Below, piece after piece: positions 25,039-31,424 of a stretch of DNA of 64,000 nucleotides. Every line of letters begins with the position of its first letter. Position 1 is the stretch's first letter. The notes beneath the pieces were generated by a model that made no database searches, had not been told where the DNA came from, and was given only the letters and a program-made list of their open reading frames with translations. The translations under genes were made by a program, and so were the position numbers. The stretch spans positions 42,433-106,432 of the forward strand of contig JAZNQN010000070.1 in NCBI GenBank assembly GCA_045590195.1. Reading direction: 5' to 3'. The DNA is from JAZNQN01 sp045590195. GTDB taxonomy: Bacteria; Bacillota; Clostridia; UMGS1883; UMGS1540.

Positions 25039-25943
25039 TCGCCATCACACTCCTCATACATCTTGGCAAGTACACCGAGAGCTCCGGTCAATTTTGTTTC
25101 TCCTGGAGAACGATCATCATATTTATGCTCCAGTATCTTTGAAAAGTTTGTCGGCTTCATCATCCAGTCGAAGTCAGCAGACCAATTACGGTCATTTTCT
25201 CCTTTGAGAAATGGAGAAGACTCTGCGATTGTGAATAGTTCCTGAAAGATTTCCAAATTCTTGTGAGTTCTCCATCTTGCAGCTATTGCTTTCTTTCTGT
25301 TGCCGGTAATATCTTTTATTCTGGGGAACGATACACAGATAGAGTGATAAAGCTCTTTGATTTTTGCATAAGGGCAGTTGACCGACACAACCTCCGCTTG
25401 CGGAGTAGAGTATTCCATATCTCCTTCCGAATCTAAATCGGCACTTATCTCTCCGTCACAATGTGCGCACATTGTGCATCTATTATCTAACCTATCCTCT
25501 CCTATACTATCCTTACCTAACTCTAACCTATCCTTACCTATCCTATCCTGTGTCAACGGTTCGTCAACGGCTCGTTGACGATTTGTTGACGGATATTTGT
25601 TTTCGAGAATATAACTGTTATTCTCATCAGTGCATAACATGGATTTTTCCTCTTTGTAAGGGGTTTCTTTATAGGTATCTTTTCGTATGTAGTTATGTAT
25701 TTTCCAATGCCTGATTACTACAACACCACTCTCGAAAGGAATTACAAATTGTCTTGCAATTAATATGTTCATATCGTCAGTGCTTGCTCCGACAAATTTC
25801 ATTATCTTTTTAGGGGAGTTTACAAACCCGTCATCATCTGCACGCATTGCCAAATCATAATATAGGAGCCTTGCACTAATCGGCATATCTATAAATACAT
25901 CTGAATCTATTATTGTTTTTGCAAACATTCTTCTTTCTGCCAT
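25035..25943 (-). CDS. Phage replication initiator (DnaD-like replisome organiser)
   Basis: 302 aa. The N-terminal winged-helix segment begins MAERRMFAKTIIDSDVFIDM with LLYYDLAMRADDDGFVNSP, the standard opening of Firmicute phage replisome organisers, and includes IRHWKIHNYIRKD. A central low-complexity stretch (DRIGKDRLELGKDSIG) is the reading of a DNA repeat cluster that is probably the origin. The C-terminal half is a helical domain with a W-rich DnaD-like tail (NWSADFDWMMKPTNFSKILE). The ATG follows AAAGGAGGTACTGAG. Confidence 0.85.
   Translation of the reverse strand: MAERRMFAKTIIDSDVFIDMPISARLLYYDLAMRADDDGFVNSPKKIMKFVGASTDDMNILIARQFVIPFESGVVVIRHWKIHNYIRKDTYKETPYKEEKSMLCTDENNSYILENKYPSTNRQRAVDEPLTQDRIGKDRLELGKDSIGEDRLDNRCTMCAHCDGEISADLDSEGDMEYSTPQAEVVSVNCPYAKIKELYHSICVSFPRIKDITGNRKKAIAARWRTHKNLEIFQELFTIAESSPFLKGENDRNWSADFDWMMKPTNFSKILEHKYDDRSPGETKLTGALGVLAKMYEECDGE
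25488..25590. other. Candidate replication origin inside the initiator gene
   Basis: Two parts. At 25488-25549 there is a strand-biased run of CCTATCCT/CCTTACCTA repeats. At 25552-25590 four GTCAAC-type sites are spaced exactly 11 bp apart: GTCAAC at 25552 and 25563, then the inverted form GTTGAC at 25574 and 25585. Repeats within the initiator gene are the known origin design of several Firmicute phages. Origin function is inferred. Confidence 0.6.
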
Positions 25944-25956
25944 CTCAGTACCTCCT

Positions 25957-26352
25957 TTACTCCGTGTCGGAAATGCCTTTTCCCAAGACGAAGGATAACT
26001 TTTTACTGCTGACTTTGCCCTTGTTTTGTATAGCTTCTTGAATTAGCAAGGCAATATCTTGTATGAATTTTTCATCCTCACCATAGTATTTATCTATAAG
26101 CGTTTCGAGACTGTGCAACTTTTCATATATGTCTTGCATAAAATCGATTACTATATCAATTTTCCAACATTGTTCTATGTATTCGTTTTTTATATGCTCT
26201 AATGTTTTAGTGTCTGGTCTCTCAAGAGTTCGTTCGAACACTCTCTCATAACTAATATTGTCCAGCATTTTATTTGCAAGCTTAACCTTCGTTGATATAG
26301 TTACTATTTCATCAGCAAGCATTGCTGCTGCATATAATTTGTTACTCTTCAT
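25957..26352 (-). CDS. Hypothetical helical protein, 131 aa
   Basis: Mostly helical and charged, with no recognised motif; begins MKSNKLYAAAMLADEIVTIS. The start has GGAGGTAAATTT upstream. It lies 13 bp before the replication initiator on the same strand, so it is part of the early operon. Its function cannot be stated. Confidence 0.6.
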   Translation of the reverse strand: MKSNKLYAAAMLADEIVTISTKVKLANKMLDNISYERVFERTLERPDTKTLEHIKNEYIEQCWKIDIVIDFMQDIYEKLHSLETLIDKYYGEDEKFIQDIALLIQEAIQNKGKVSSKKLSFVLGKGISDTE

Positions 26353-26433
26353 AAATTTACCTCCAAATTTTAATATTTACATTGATTGTATTGACAATAT
26401 TGCTATATGGGTGTAAAATTATATCAGTATTTC

Positions 26434-26534
26434 GTTATTAACGAATGTACGATTTTGGGTATTCACTAGGCTTTGGTCGGCATAGGTGAATGCCCTTTTT
26501 CTATTCGCCAAAAATCGTAATGACTGATAATAAC
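26434..26534. ncRNA. Candidate structured RNA or cis-element
   Basis: Three nested inverted repeats in the 191-bp gap between two early genes: outer GTTATTA (26434-26440)/TAATAAC (26528-26534), middle ACGATTTTGG (26449-26458)/CCAAAAATCGT (26508-26518, one bulge) and inner GGGTATTCAC (26457-26466)/GTGAATGCCC (26486-26495, one G-T). On the plus strand the inner hairpin is followed by five T, as in a terminator. On the minus strand it would be the leader of the early replication genes. It could be a regulatory RNA, an attenuator or a protein/DNA site; strand is uncertain. Confidence 0.5.
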
Positions 26535-26543
26535 ACCTCATAA

Positions 26544-26780
26544 TTACATACCTCCAACTCTTCGTTGCCGGTATGTAGCTCCGGCAAATTTTACTGTGTT
26601 TTTAACCGGATGTGTACAGCGTGCGATATACTCTGCAATAGCTTCCTCTGTGAAGAAACATTTTCCTCCCGGTACTCTCTGGATAAATGCAATGCGTCCA
26701 TACTTTCGGGCTTCATCAAGCGTTACCAAGGATATTCCAAGTCGCGCAGCTGCTTCTTTTCGTGTTAATAAACTTGCCAT
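26544..26780 (-). CDS. Excisionase-like helix-turn-helix protein
   Basis: 78 aa. LLTRKEAAARLGISLVTLDE, then a basic turn and GGKCFFTEEAIAEYI, is the winged-helix pattern of the DNA-binding excisionase family (MerR-like fold). An excisionase would bend attachment-site DNA and steer the integrase toward excision. It is distant from the integrase gene but in the early operon, as in several temperate phages; a plain transcription regulator is the alternative. The start follows AGGAGGTGCTTAAAT. Confidence 0.7.
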   Translation of the reverse strand: MASLLTRKEAAARLGISLVTLDEARKYGRIAFIQRVPGGKCFFTEEAIAEYIARCTHPVKNTVKFAGATYRQRRVGGM

Positions 26781-26782
26781 AT

Positions 26783-26953
26783 TTAAGCACCTCCTGTTCG
26801 TAGTTTCAATGTTTTTGTGTGTTTTGCAGGCGGTAACATTGTAAAAACCGCATTTCTATGAATATTTTTTATCTGTTTTTCTTTTTGACAATCGCACCGT
26901 TCTCCAGGGTCAAGGTTACTGTGACAATACGGACAAGTCCAATACATACTCAT
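26783..26953 (-). CDS. Small zinc-ribbon protein, 56 aa
   Basis: Begins MSMYWTCPYCHSNLDPGERC and continues DCQ. The CPYC pair and CDC pair make a four-cysteine zinc ribbon, followed by a basic tail. AAAGGAGTG lies 8 bp before the ATG at 26953. Such tiny zinc-ribbon genes are frequent in early regions of Firmicute phages. It ends 2 bp before the excisionase-like gene. Role unknown. Confidence 0.7.
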   Translation of the reverse strand: MSMYWTCPYCHSNLDPGERCDCQKEKQIKNIHRNAVFTMLPPAKHTKTLKLRTGGA

Positions 26954-26972
26954 AAACCTAACACTCCTTTCT

Positions 26973-27152
26973 TTATACAGTCGCAGAATTTTCTTCTGAC
27001 TCTAACCATTTTTCATATTCCTCTTTTGTTCCCGGTTGTTCAAAACAGCGTTTAACACTTGATGCAAGAATGCTGCATCCCAAGTCATAATCTGTATCAG
27101 GAATTTCGTTTGGATTGATTTTTACAGAGATTTCTTTTTTTTGTGTTTTCAT
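26973..27152 (-). CDS. Small acidic hypothetical protein
   Basis: 59 aa from the ATG at 27152 (GAGG 11 bp upstream); the frame is open to an ATG at 27224 with no ribosome binding site, so the start is uncertain. It begins MKTQKKEISVKINPNEIPDT and ends with an acidic EKWLESEENSATV tail. It is the first gene after the operator palindrome at 27254-27270, so it is probably under repressor control. Not recognised. Confidence 0.5.
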   Translation of the reverse strand: MKTQKKEISVKINPNEIPDTDYDLGCSILASSVKRCFEQPGTKEEYEKWLESEENSATV

Positions 27153-27253
27153 ACTTTGTAAATCCTCGCTTTCTTGTTTGAAACATTGTGACAATCTACC
27201 GTTGTCCTGTTTTGGAGCTGTCATAACGTTTTTTCTGGGGTTTTTGTTCTAAA

Positions 27254-27270
27254 TTAACTTGTCAAGTTAA
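27254..27270. promoter_or_regulatory. Repressor operator, perfect palindrome
   Basis: TTAACTTGTCAAGTTAA, part of a perfect 21-bp palindrome (27252-27272), overlapping the stop of the Cro-like gene. Three related sites lie in the switch region (27488-27585). It could control the downstream early genes as a separate operator. Confidence 0.7.
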
Positions 27271-27468
27271 TTAGTCTGCAAAAAAAATTTCACTTGGGTT
27301 TTTAATTTTTAAAAGTTGAATCATTTTTTGAGCTTCTTCTGTGGTAACAACACCTATACGCATTTTGCGAATAAATGTGGAATGTGCCATATTTATTTTT
27401 TTGCAGAATTCATCCTGTGTCATTCCATTTTTTACAATTTCAGCTTTTAATAATTTTACATTAAGCAT
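27271..27468 (-). CDS. Cro-like HTH regulator
   Basis: 65 aa. LKAEIVKNGMTQDEFCKKI, then NMAHSTFIRKM, is a helix-turn-helix of the small phage repressor type (DUF739-like). Divergent from the CI-like repressor, with operators between them. The ATG follows AAAGGAGGTG. Its promoter is TTGACA/TAAAAT with 17-bp spacing on the minus strand. Expected to oppose the CI-like repressor and favour the lytic or excised state. Confidence 0.78.
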   Translation of the reverse strand: MLNVKLLKAEIVKNGMTQDEFCKKINMAHSTFIRKMRIGVVTTEEAQKMIQLLKIKNPSEIFFAD

Positions 27469-27487
27469 TAGAACACCTCCTTTGTTT

Positions 27488-27535
27488 TAACTTCATAAGT
27501 TATTTTACCACCATAAAATTAACTTGTCAAGTCAA
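27488..27535 (-). promoter_or_regulatory. Cro/early promoter with two operators
   Basis: Minus-strand promoter: -35 TTGACA (27530-27525), 17-bp spacer, -10 TAAAAT (27507-27502). Operator TAACTTCATAAGTTA (27488-27502) touches the -10 box; operator TTAACTTGTCAAGTCAA (27519-27535, one mismatch in the palindrome) covers the -35 box. Repressor bound here would block the early operon. Confidence 0.75.
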
Positions 27536-27559
27536 ATTTAGAAAAAATTTTATCATTTA

Positions 27560-27588
27560 TTGACTTTTTTAACTTGATGTGTTAAAAT
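27560..27588 (+). promoter_or_regulatory. Repressor (CI-like) promoter with operator
   Basis: TTGACT at 27560-27565, 17-bp spacer, TAAAAT at 27583-27588. Operator TTAACTTGATGTGTTAA (27569-27585, imperfect) lies between the boxes, with a half-site TTAACTTG just downstream at 27588. The arrangement suggests autoregulation of the repressor. Confidence 0.7.
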
Positions 27589-27609
27589 TAACTTGTGAGG
27601 TGATTGTAT

Positions 27610-28101
27610 ATGTCAATAGGAAAACGGATAAGAGATACAAGAATAAGTAGAGGGTTGACACAAGAAGATGTTGCTAAAATTGTTGGTGTTGCAACTCAGA
27701 CTATTTATAAATACGAAAAAGAAATAGTTACAAATATTCCATTAGAGCGATTATCTAAAATTGCAAAAGCACTAAAAACCTCAACAAGTTATTTGTTCGG
27801 TGATGTGGATGACCCTGATGATAATTCCTTTAGGGTTGTAGCTCTTGATATGGCATTTGAGGAAGTAGCTACTGACAGTGTATGGAGAGAATCTGTAAAG
27901 GCGGCCGAAAAAGAGCATATTAGTGTTTTATATTCAATTTGTGAAGGTAATGCAAAATATAAAACAGTCACAGAATTGTATAATAGAGAATTTTTGGCAA
28001 CGAGAATAAATATGGTAACGGAGTTTATTTTAGCAAACAAAGAATTTTTACAAAAAAATATGCCTGGAATTACAGAAATTAATTCTGATACCGAAGAATA
28101 A
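27610..28101 (+). CDS. CI-like XRE-family repressor
   Basis: 163 aa. The N-terminal HTH_3 domain (MSIGKRIRDTRISRGLTQED, then VATQTIYKYEKEI and ALKTSTSYLFGD) is followed by a short helical region for oligomerisation. There is no Ser-Lys LexA-type peptidase domain, so RecA-stimulated self-cleavage is not expected; induction would need another route (antirepressor or protease). The ATG at 27610 follows GAGGTG with good spacing; a TTG two codons earlier is less likely. Confidence 0.82.
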   Translation: MSIGKRIRDTRISRGLTQEDVAKIVGVATQTIYKYEKEIVTNIPLERLSKIAKALKTSTSYLFGDVDDPDDNSFRVVALDMAFEEVATDSVWRESVKAAEKEHISVLYSICEGNAKYKTVTELYNREFLATRINMVTEFILANKEFLQKNMPGITEINSDTEE

Positions 28102-28136
28102 AACCATGATTTCTTTTGAGAGTGAGTAGAATATTT

Positions 28137-29159
28137 ATGAATAATGAATTTCAGTTTTTAATATATCGTTCTGCAGAGGAAGATGTTTCCGTAAATGCTG
28201 TAATTAAAGATGAAACAATCTGGCTGACACAAAAGGCTATGGCAGAGCTTTTTGACGTGAATGTTCCTGCAATATCAAAGCATCTGCAAAACATCTTTGA
28301 TGAGGGTGAGCTTGAGAAAAATTCAACTGTTTCCAAAATGGAAATAGTTCAACAAGAGGGAGCTCGAAGCGTTAAGCGCTCAATGGAGTTTTATAATCTT
28401 GATGCCATTATCTCTGTCGGTTATCGTGTTAATTCTCACAGAGCTACCAAATTTCGTATTTGGTCAACAAGCGTATTAAAAGAGTATATGCAAAAAGGCT
28501 TTGCCCTTGATGATGAACGCCTGAAACAAGGAAAAGAATTATTTGGAAAAGATTATTTCAGGGAATTGTTGGAGAGAGTACGATCCATCAGAGCGAGTGA
28601 GCGGAGGATCTGGCAGCAGATTACCGACATCTTTGCTGAATGTAGTATTGATTATGATAAAACATCTCAGGTTACTCATGACTTTTATGCAATGGTACAA
28701 AATAAATTTCATTTTGCTATTACCGGGCAAACTGCAGCAGAGATAATTTATACAAAGGCAGATAGCACTAAGGACCATATGGGACTTACTACTTGGAAAA
28801 ACTCCCCGGATGGCAGAATTTTGAAATCGGATGTTACTATTGCAAAAAACTATTTATCAGAACAAGAGATTTCTCGCCTTGAGCGTGCGGTTTCCGGATA
28901 TTTTGACTATATAGAAGATTTGATTGAAAGAGAAAACACCTTTACAATGACAGAGTTTGCTGACAGCGTAAATGAATTTTTATCTTTCCGTAGATACCAA
29001 ATATTAAAAGACCATGGCAAAATATCACGGCAGCAGGCTTTTGAAAAAGCAGAGCGTGAATATGATGTATTTAACAAAACGCAGCTGATAGTTTCGGACT
29101 TTGATAAAGAAATAAAGTATTTAACTGATGCCTGTTCTGATAGCGGAGGTGATACATAA
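28137..29159 (+). CDS. RhuM-family protein
   Basis: 340 aa. The N-terminal FQFLIYRSAEEDVSVNAV, then ETIWLTQKAMAELFDVNVPA and ISVGYRVNSHRATKFRIWST, are the RhuM hallmarks (winged-helix-like N-terminus related to phage antirepressors). The C-terminal part is helical, with a Fic/Doc-like FYAMVQNKFHFAITGQTAAE segment. RhuM proteins are common on genomic islands and prophages; their biochemical role is not settled. Here the gene sits between the repressor and integrase, and its stop overlaps the integrase start (TAATG), so the three are probably co-transcribed from the lysogenic promoter. Confidence 0.85.
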   Translation: MNNEFQFLIYRSAEEDVSVNAVIKDETIWLTQKAMAELFDVNVPAISKHLQNIFDEGELEKNSTVSKMEIVQQEGARSVKRSMEFYNLDAIISVGYRVNSHRATKFRIWSTSVLKEYMQKGFALDDERLKQGKELFGKDYFRELLERVRSIRASERRIWQQITDIFAECSIDYDKTSQVTHDFYAMVQNKFHFAITGQTAAEIIYTKADSTKDHMGLTTWKNSPDGRILKSDVTIAKNYLSEQEISRLERAVSGYFDYIEDLIERENTFTMTEFADSVNEFLSFRRYQILKDHGKISRQQAFEKAEREYDVFNKTQLIVSDFDKEIKYLTDACSDSGGDT

Positions 29160-30352
29160 TGCCACGTCCGAAAAAACCGCAATATGAATATATTGCCTCA
29201 CGCGGCTATTACAGAAAGCGAATAAAAGATACAGATGGGAAGTATGTTGCAATTTATGGTAAAACACCTGAGGAGCTGACCGAGAAACTTGAAATAGCAA
29301 AAAGGCAAATTGAAGAATCTTCATTCAGGCGAGACAATCCAACTGTAAAAGAGTACGCTGAAAAATGGTTATCAATGCACTCTGCACATATAAGAGAAAC
29401 AACTCTTACAGATTACACTTCTTGTGTTAAAAATCATATTATAGCAACTATGGGCGATAAGTATATGTTTGAGGTTACTCCTGATGATGTAAAAACTGCT
29501 ATCTCGAAAGCCTCAACGCTATCACAGTCTGTATATCGAAAAACACAGATGTTATATAAAATGATTTTCACATCAGCAGTGGAGAGCCATATAATAGATA
29601 AATCGCCCTGTGATAAATTGAATCCCAAGGGCGGTAAAAAAGCAAAAGAAAAGGAAGCTCTAAAAAACGAACAAGTCGCCATATTGTTGGATGCTATTCG
29701 TAACACACCTGCTTATCCTTTTATAATGCTTTGTTTGTATTCTGGGCTTCGCAGAGAGGAGGCATTGGCGCTTCAATGGGACTGTGTGCATCTTGATAAT
29801 GATGCTCCGTTTATTTCGGTTCGCAGAGCCTGGCACATTGAACACAATAGACCTGTTGTATCAGAAGAATTAAAAACACCTGCAGCAAAGCGCGACATAC
29901 CAATTCCACCACAACTCCAAAACTGCTTGAAAGCTATAAAAGAAAAATCCACCTCTGATTATGTAATTGCAAACAGAGATGGGGATGCATTGTCGGGAAC
30001 ACAATGGCAGAGACTTTGGAATTATGTAATAGTCAGAAGTACAAAAGAACGCAAATATTATCGTTACAATAATGGTGAAAAAACTGTGCATATAGTAAAG
30101 CCTGTTTTGGGAGAGAAGGCGGCACACAATAATACGGTTGTGTATAGTATGGATTTTCAGGTTACTCCGCATCAGCTCAGGCACACATATATTACAAATT
30201 TACTGCTTGCAGGAGTGGATGTAAAAACTGTTCAATATCTTGCCGGACACGAACACGCAAAAATCACATTGGACATTTACGCACACTTAACATATAATAA
30301 ACCTACAGACTTAAAAGACAAAGTTAATCAAGCATTTTCGGGTTATTTTTGA
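29159..30352 (+). CDS. int: Tyrosine integrase of the element
   Basis: 397 aa. The N-terminal basic arm-binding domain (about 1-60), SAM-like core-binding domain (about 65-160, PTVKEYAEKWLSMH) and catalytic domain (from about 175) are present. Catalytic residues: Arg in YSGLRREEALAL, the HQLRHTYIT His-x-x-Arg, GHEH and the nucleophile Tyr in LDIYAHLT. Closest in style to Tn916/phage-type integrases. Its 3' end contains one set of arm-type repeats, and attR lies 94 bp downstream. It should recombine the 24-bp core in the 3' end of rpsI. Confidence 0.93.
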   Translation: MPRPKKPQYEYIASRGYYRKRIKDTDGKYVAIYGKTPEELTEKLEIAKRQIEESSFRRDNPTVKEYAEKWLSMHSAHIRETTLTDYTSCVKNHIIATMGDKYMFEVTPDDVKTAISKASTLSQSVYRKTQMLYKMIFTSAVESHIIDKSPCDKLNPKGGKKAKEKEALKNEQVAILLDAIRNTPAYPFIMLCLYSGLRREEALALQWDCVHLDNDAPFISVRRAWHIEHNRPVVSEELKTPAAKRDIPIPPQLQNCLKAIKEKSTSDYVIANRDGDALSGTQWQRLWNYVIVRSTKERKYYRYNNGEKTVHIVKPVLGEKAAHNNTVVYSMDFQVTPHQLRHTYITNLLLAGVDVKTVQYLAGHEHAKITLDIYAHLTYNKPTDLKDKVNQAFSGYF

Positions 30353-30361
30353 GGTTATTTT
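30341..30361 (+). repeat. Right arm-type integrase sites (P arm)
   Basis: Two GGTTATTTT repeats 12 bp apart, at 30341 and 30353, overlapping the integrase stop codon. The 21-bp block is identical to 9977-9997; AGCATTTT precedes both copies. Distance to the core is 84 bp here and 93 bp at the left end. Confidence 0.6.
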
Positions 30362-30409
30362 TTACGAGAATAGTTACAAACACTTGTAATATGAGGATAT
30401 TTCTTGATA

Positions 30410-30469
30410 GAGAAAAAGAAATACGGTCTCAAAGCCGCACGTCGTGCTCCACAGTTCTCAAAACGTTAA
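30410..30469 (+). repeat. attR: duplicated 3' end of rpsI
   Basis: The 60 bp match the last 20 codons of rpsI with 7 substitutions, all but one silent (AGA to CGT twice, GGA to GGT, GCA to GCC; AGA to AAA is Arg to Lys). The final 24 bp (30446-30469) are the exact core. It has no start codon or upstream gene and is not a functional rpsI. The part before the core belongs to the element. Confidence 0.88.
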
Positions 30470-30485
30470 TTATATTTCGTTTTCA

Positions 30486-30513
30486 AAAACCCACAGTTTT
30501 TACTGTGGGTTTT
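30486..30513 (+). terminator. Original rpsI terminator, displaced by the element
   Basis: Perfect 12-bp stem AAAACCCACAGT/ACTGTGGGTTTT with a short T-rich loop, and T runs on both sides. It also lies 16 bp after the AraC-family stop on the other strand and may serve both directions. Confidence 0.85.
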
Positions 30514-30528
30514 GTTTGTTTTCAGCCT

Positions 30529-31284
30529 TTATATATTAATACTAAGTTTAGAGGGGGAGGTGCCATAGTGTTTTTTTACGGCGCGGCTGAAATACTTAGG
30601 GTCGGAAAAGCCGCACATCACGGAAACCTCTGAAACAGAAAAACATCCCTTTGACAGTAGCTTTTCTGCTAGAGTAAGGCGTTTTAAAAGCACATATTTG
30701 GCAGGTGTAAGGCCATATTTTAAAGTAAAAAGTTTGCGGAAATATGTATTGCTCATAAACGAAAGAGCTACCATTTTATCAATCGAGAAATCCGGCGAGG
30801 TATAGTTTTTTTCCATATAATCTACTGCCTCTGAAAAAGCCAGTGCCGTTTTATCGCCTACTGCCGGAAAAAACTCCGAGGCAAGTATTTCAAGTATTTC
30901 GGAAAAAATTGAGAGGGCTTTAAAGTAATACCCTTCGCCGCGGCGAAGCCATACAGCTGAAATTTTTTCAAACAGTACACTTATTTGTGGATTTGCAGGC
31001 GTAAAATTTTCCATTGGCGCATTTATATCAGAATAAAAATGAATTGCAATAATTTCGCTTTCGCCGGTATAATCTGCTCTGTAGGAAAGATTTGCAGGCA
31101 TATAAAAAACATCGCCTTTATAAGTTTTGGCTTTATTTGCGTTGGCGGTAAATTGGGCGGAGCCATTTTTTCTGAAAACAAGGGCATGAAAGGGGCGGCC
31201 GGAAACATTGGCAAATTCCCTTTTCCACGAAGCTGTCATAACTCCGCAAATTTTAATACTCATATCTTTGTTTAAAATTGACAT
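30529..31284 (-). CDS. AraC-family transcriptional regulator
   Basis: 251 aa. The N-terminal cupin-like ligand domain (about 1-140) is followed by two helix-turn-helix motifs at about 150-250 (DKMVALSFMSNTYFRKLFTL, then FSVSEVSVMCGFSDPKYFSR). A sugar-responsive activator is the usual role for this type. It is divergent from the GH20-like gene, so control of that gene and the transporter is likely. The ATG follows GGAGGTG; the promoter is TTGACA-17-TATTAT. Confidence 0.87.
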   Translation of the reverse strand: MSILNKDMSIKICGVMTASWKREFANVSGRPFHALVFRKNGSAQFTANANKAKTYKGDVFYMPANLSYRADYTGESEIIAIHFYSDINAPMENFTPANPQISVLFEKISAVWLRRGEGYYFKALSIFSEILEILASEFFPAVGDKTALAFSEAVDYMEKNYTSPDFSIDKMVALSFMSNTYFRKLFTLKYGLTPAKYVLLKRLTLAEKLLSKGCFSVSEVSVMCGFSDPKYFSRAVKKHYGTSPSKLSINI

Positions 31285-31301
31285 AACACACCTCCATTTA
31301 T

Positions 31302-31330
31302 ATAATAGTATTGTTTTTTGAAATTGTCAA
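31302..31330 (-). promoter_or_regulatory. Promoter of the AraC-family gene
   Basis: Minus strand: TTGACA at 31330-31325, 17-bp spacer, TATTAT at 31307-31302. Confidence 0.7.
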
Positions 31331-31366
31331 GTTATAAAAAATCCACCTTTTGTGTTTTTTAGTGGG

Positions 31367-31394
31367 TTGATAATTTTGAAAAATGCGATATAAT
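31367..31394 (+). promoter_or_regulatory. Promoter of the GH20-like gene
   Basis: TTGATA at 31367-31372, 16-bp spacer, TATAAT at 31389-31394. It is 40 bp from the AraC promoter on the opposite strand, leaving room for a shared regulator site. Confidence 0.6.
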
Positions 31395-31424
31395 TGCTTT
31401 ATTAAAAATGAATGGAGAGGTTTT

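Larger units (their letters stand above)
9884..30469. mobile_element. Integrated phage-like element in rpsI, about 20.6 kb
   Basis: Bounded by the 24-bp core repeats. It contains a tyrosine integrase and repressor module at the right end, a leftward early module (excisionase-like protein, replication initiator, helicase-loader-like protein, sigma factor) and leftward tail-type genes (assembly chaperone, tape measure). At the left is an inverted-repeat-bounded cargo with a SIR2-domain operon. Packaging and capsid genes are absent. Gene style (many short ATGA-coupled genes, strong SD) matches temperate Firmicute phages. It is either a remnant prophage or a satellite-like element. Conjugation genes were looked for and not seen. 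Confidence 0.88.

Noticed and set aside
9884..30469. Integrative conjugative element
   Set aside because: No relaxase, coupling protein, VirB4-like ATPase or FtsK-type gene is present; replication, sigma and tape measure genes point to a phage origin.
30410..30469. Second functional rpsI gene
   Set aside because: Only the last 20 codons are present, with no start or upstream coding sequence; it is the attachment-site duplicate.
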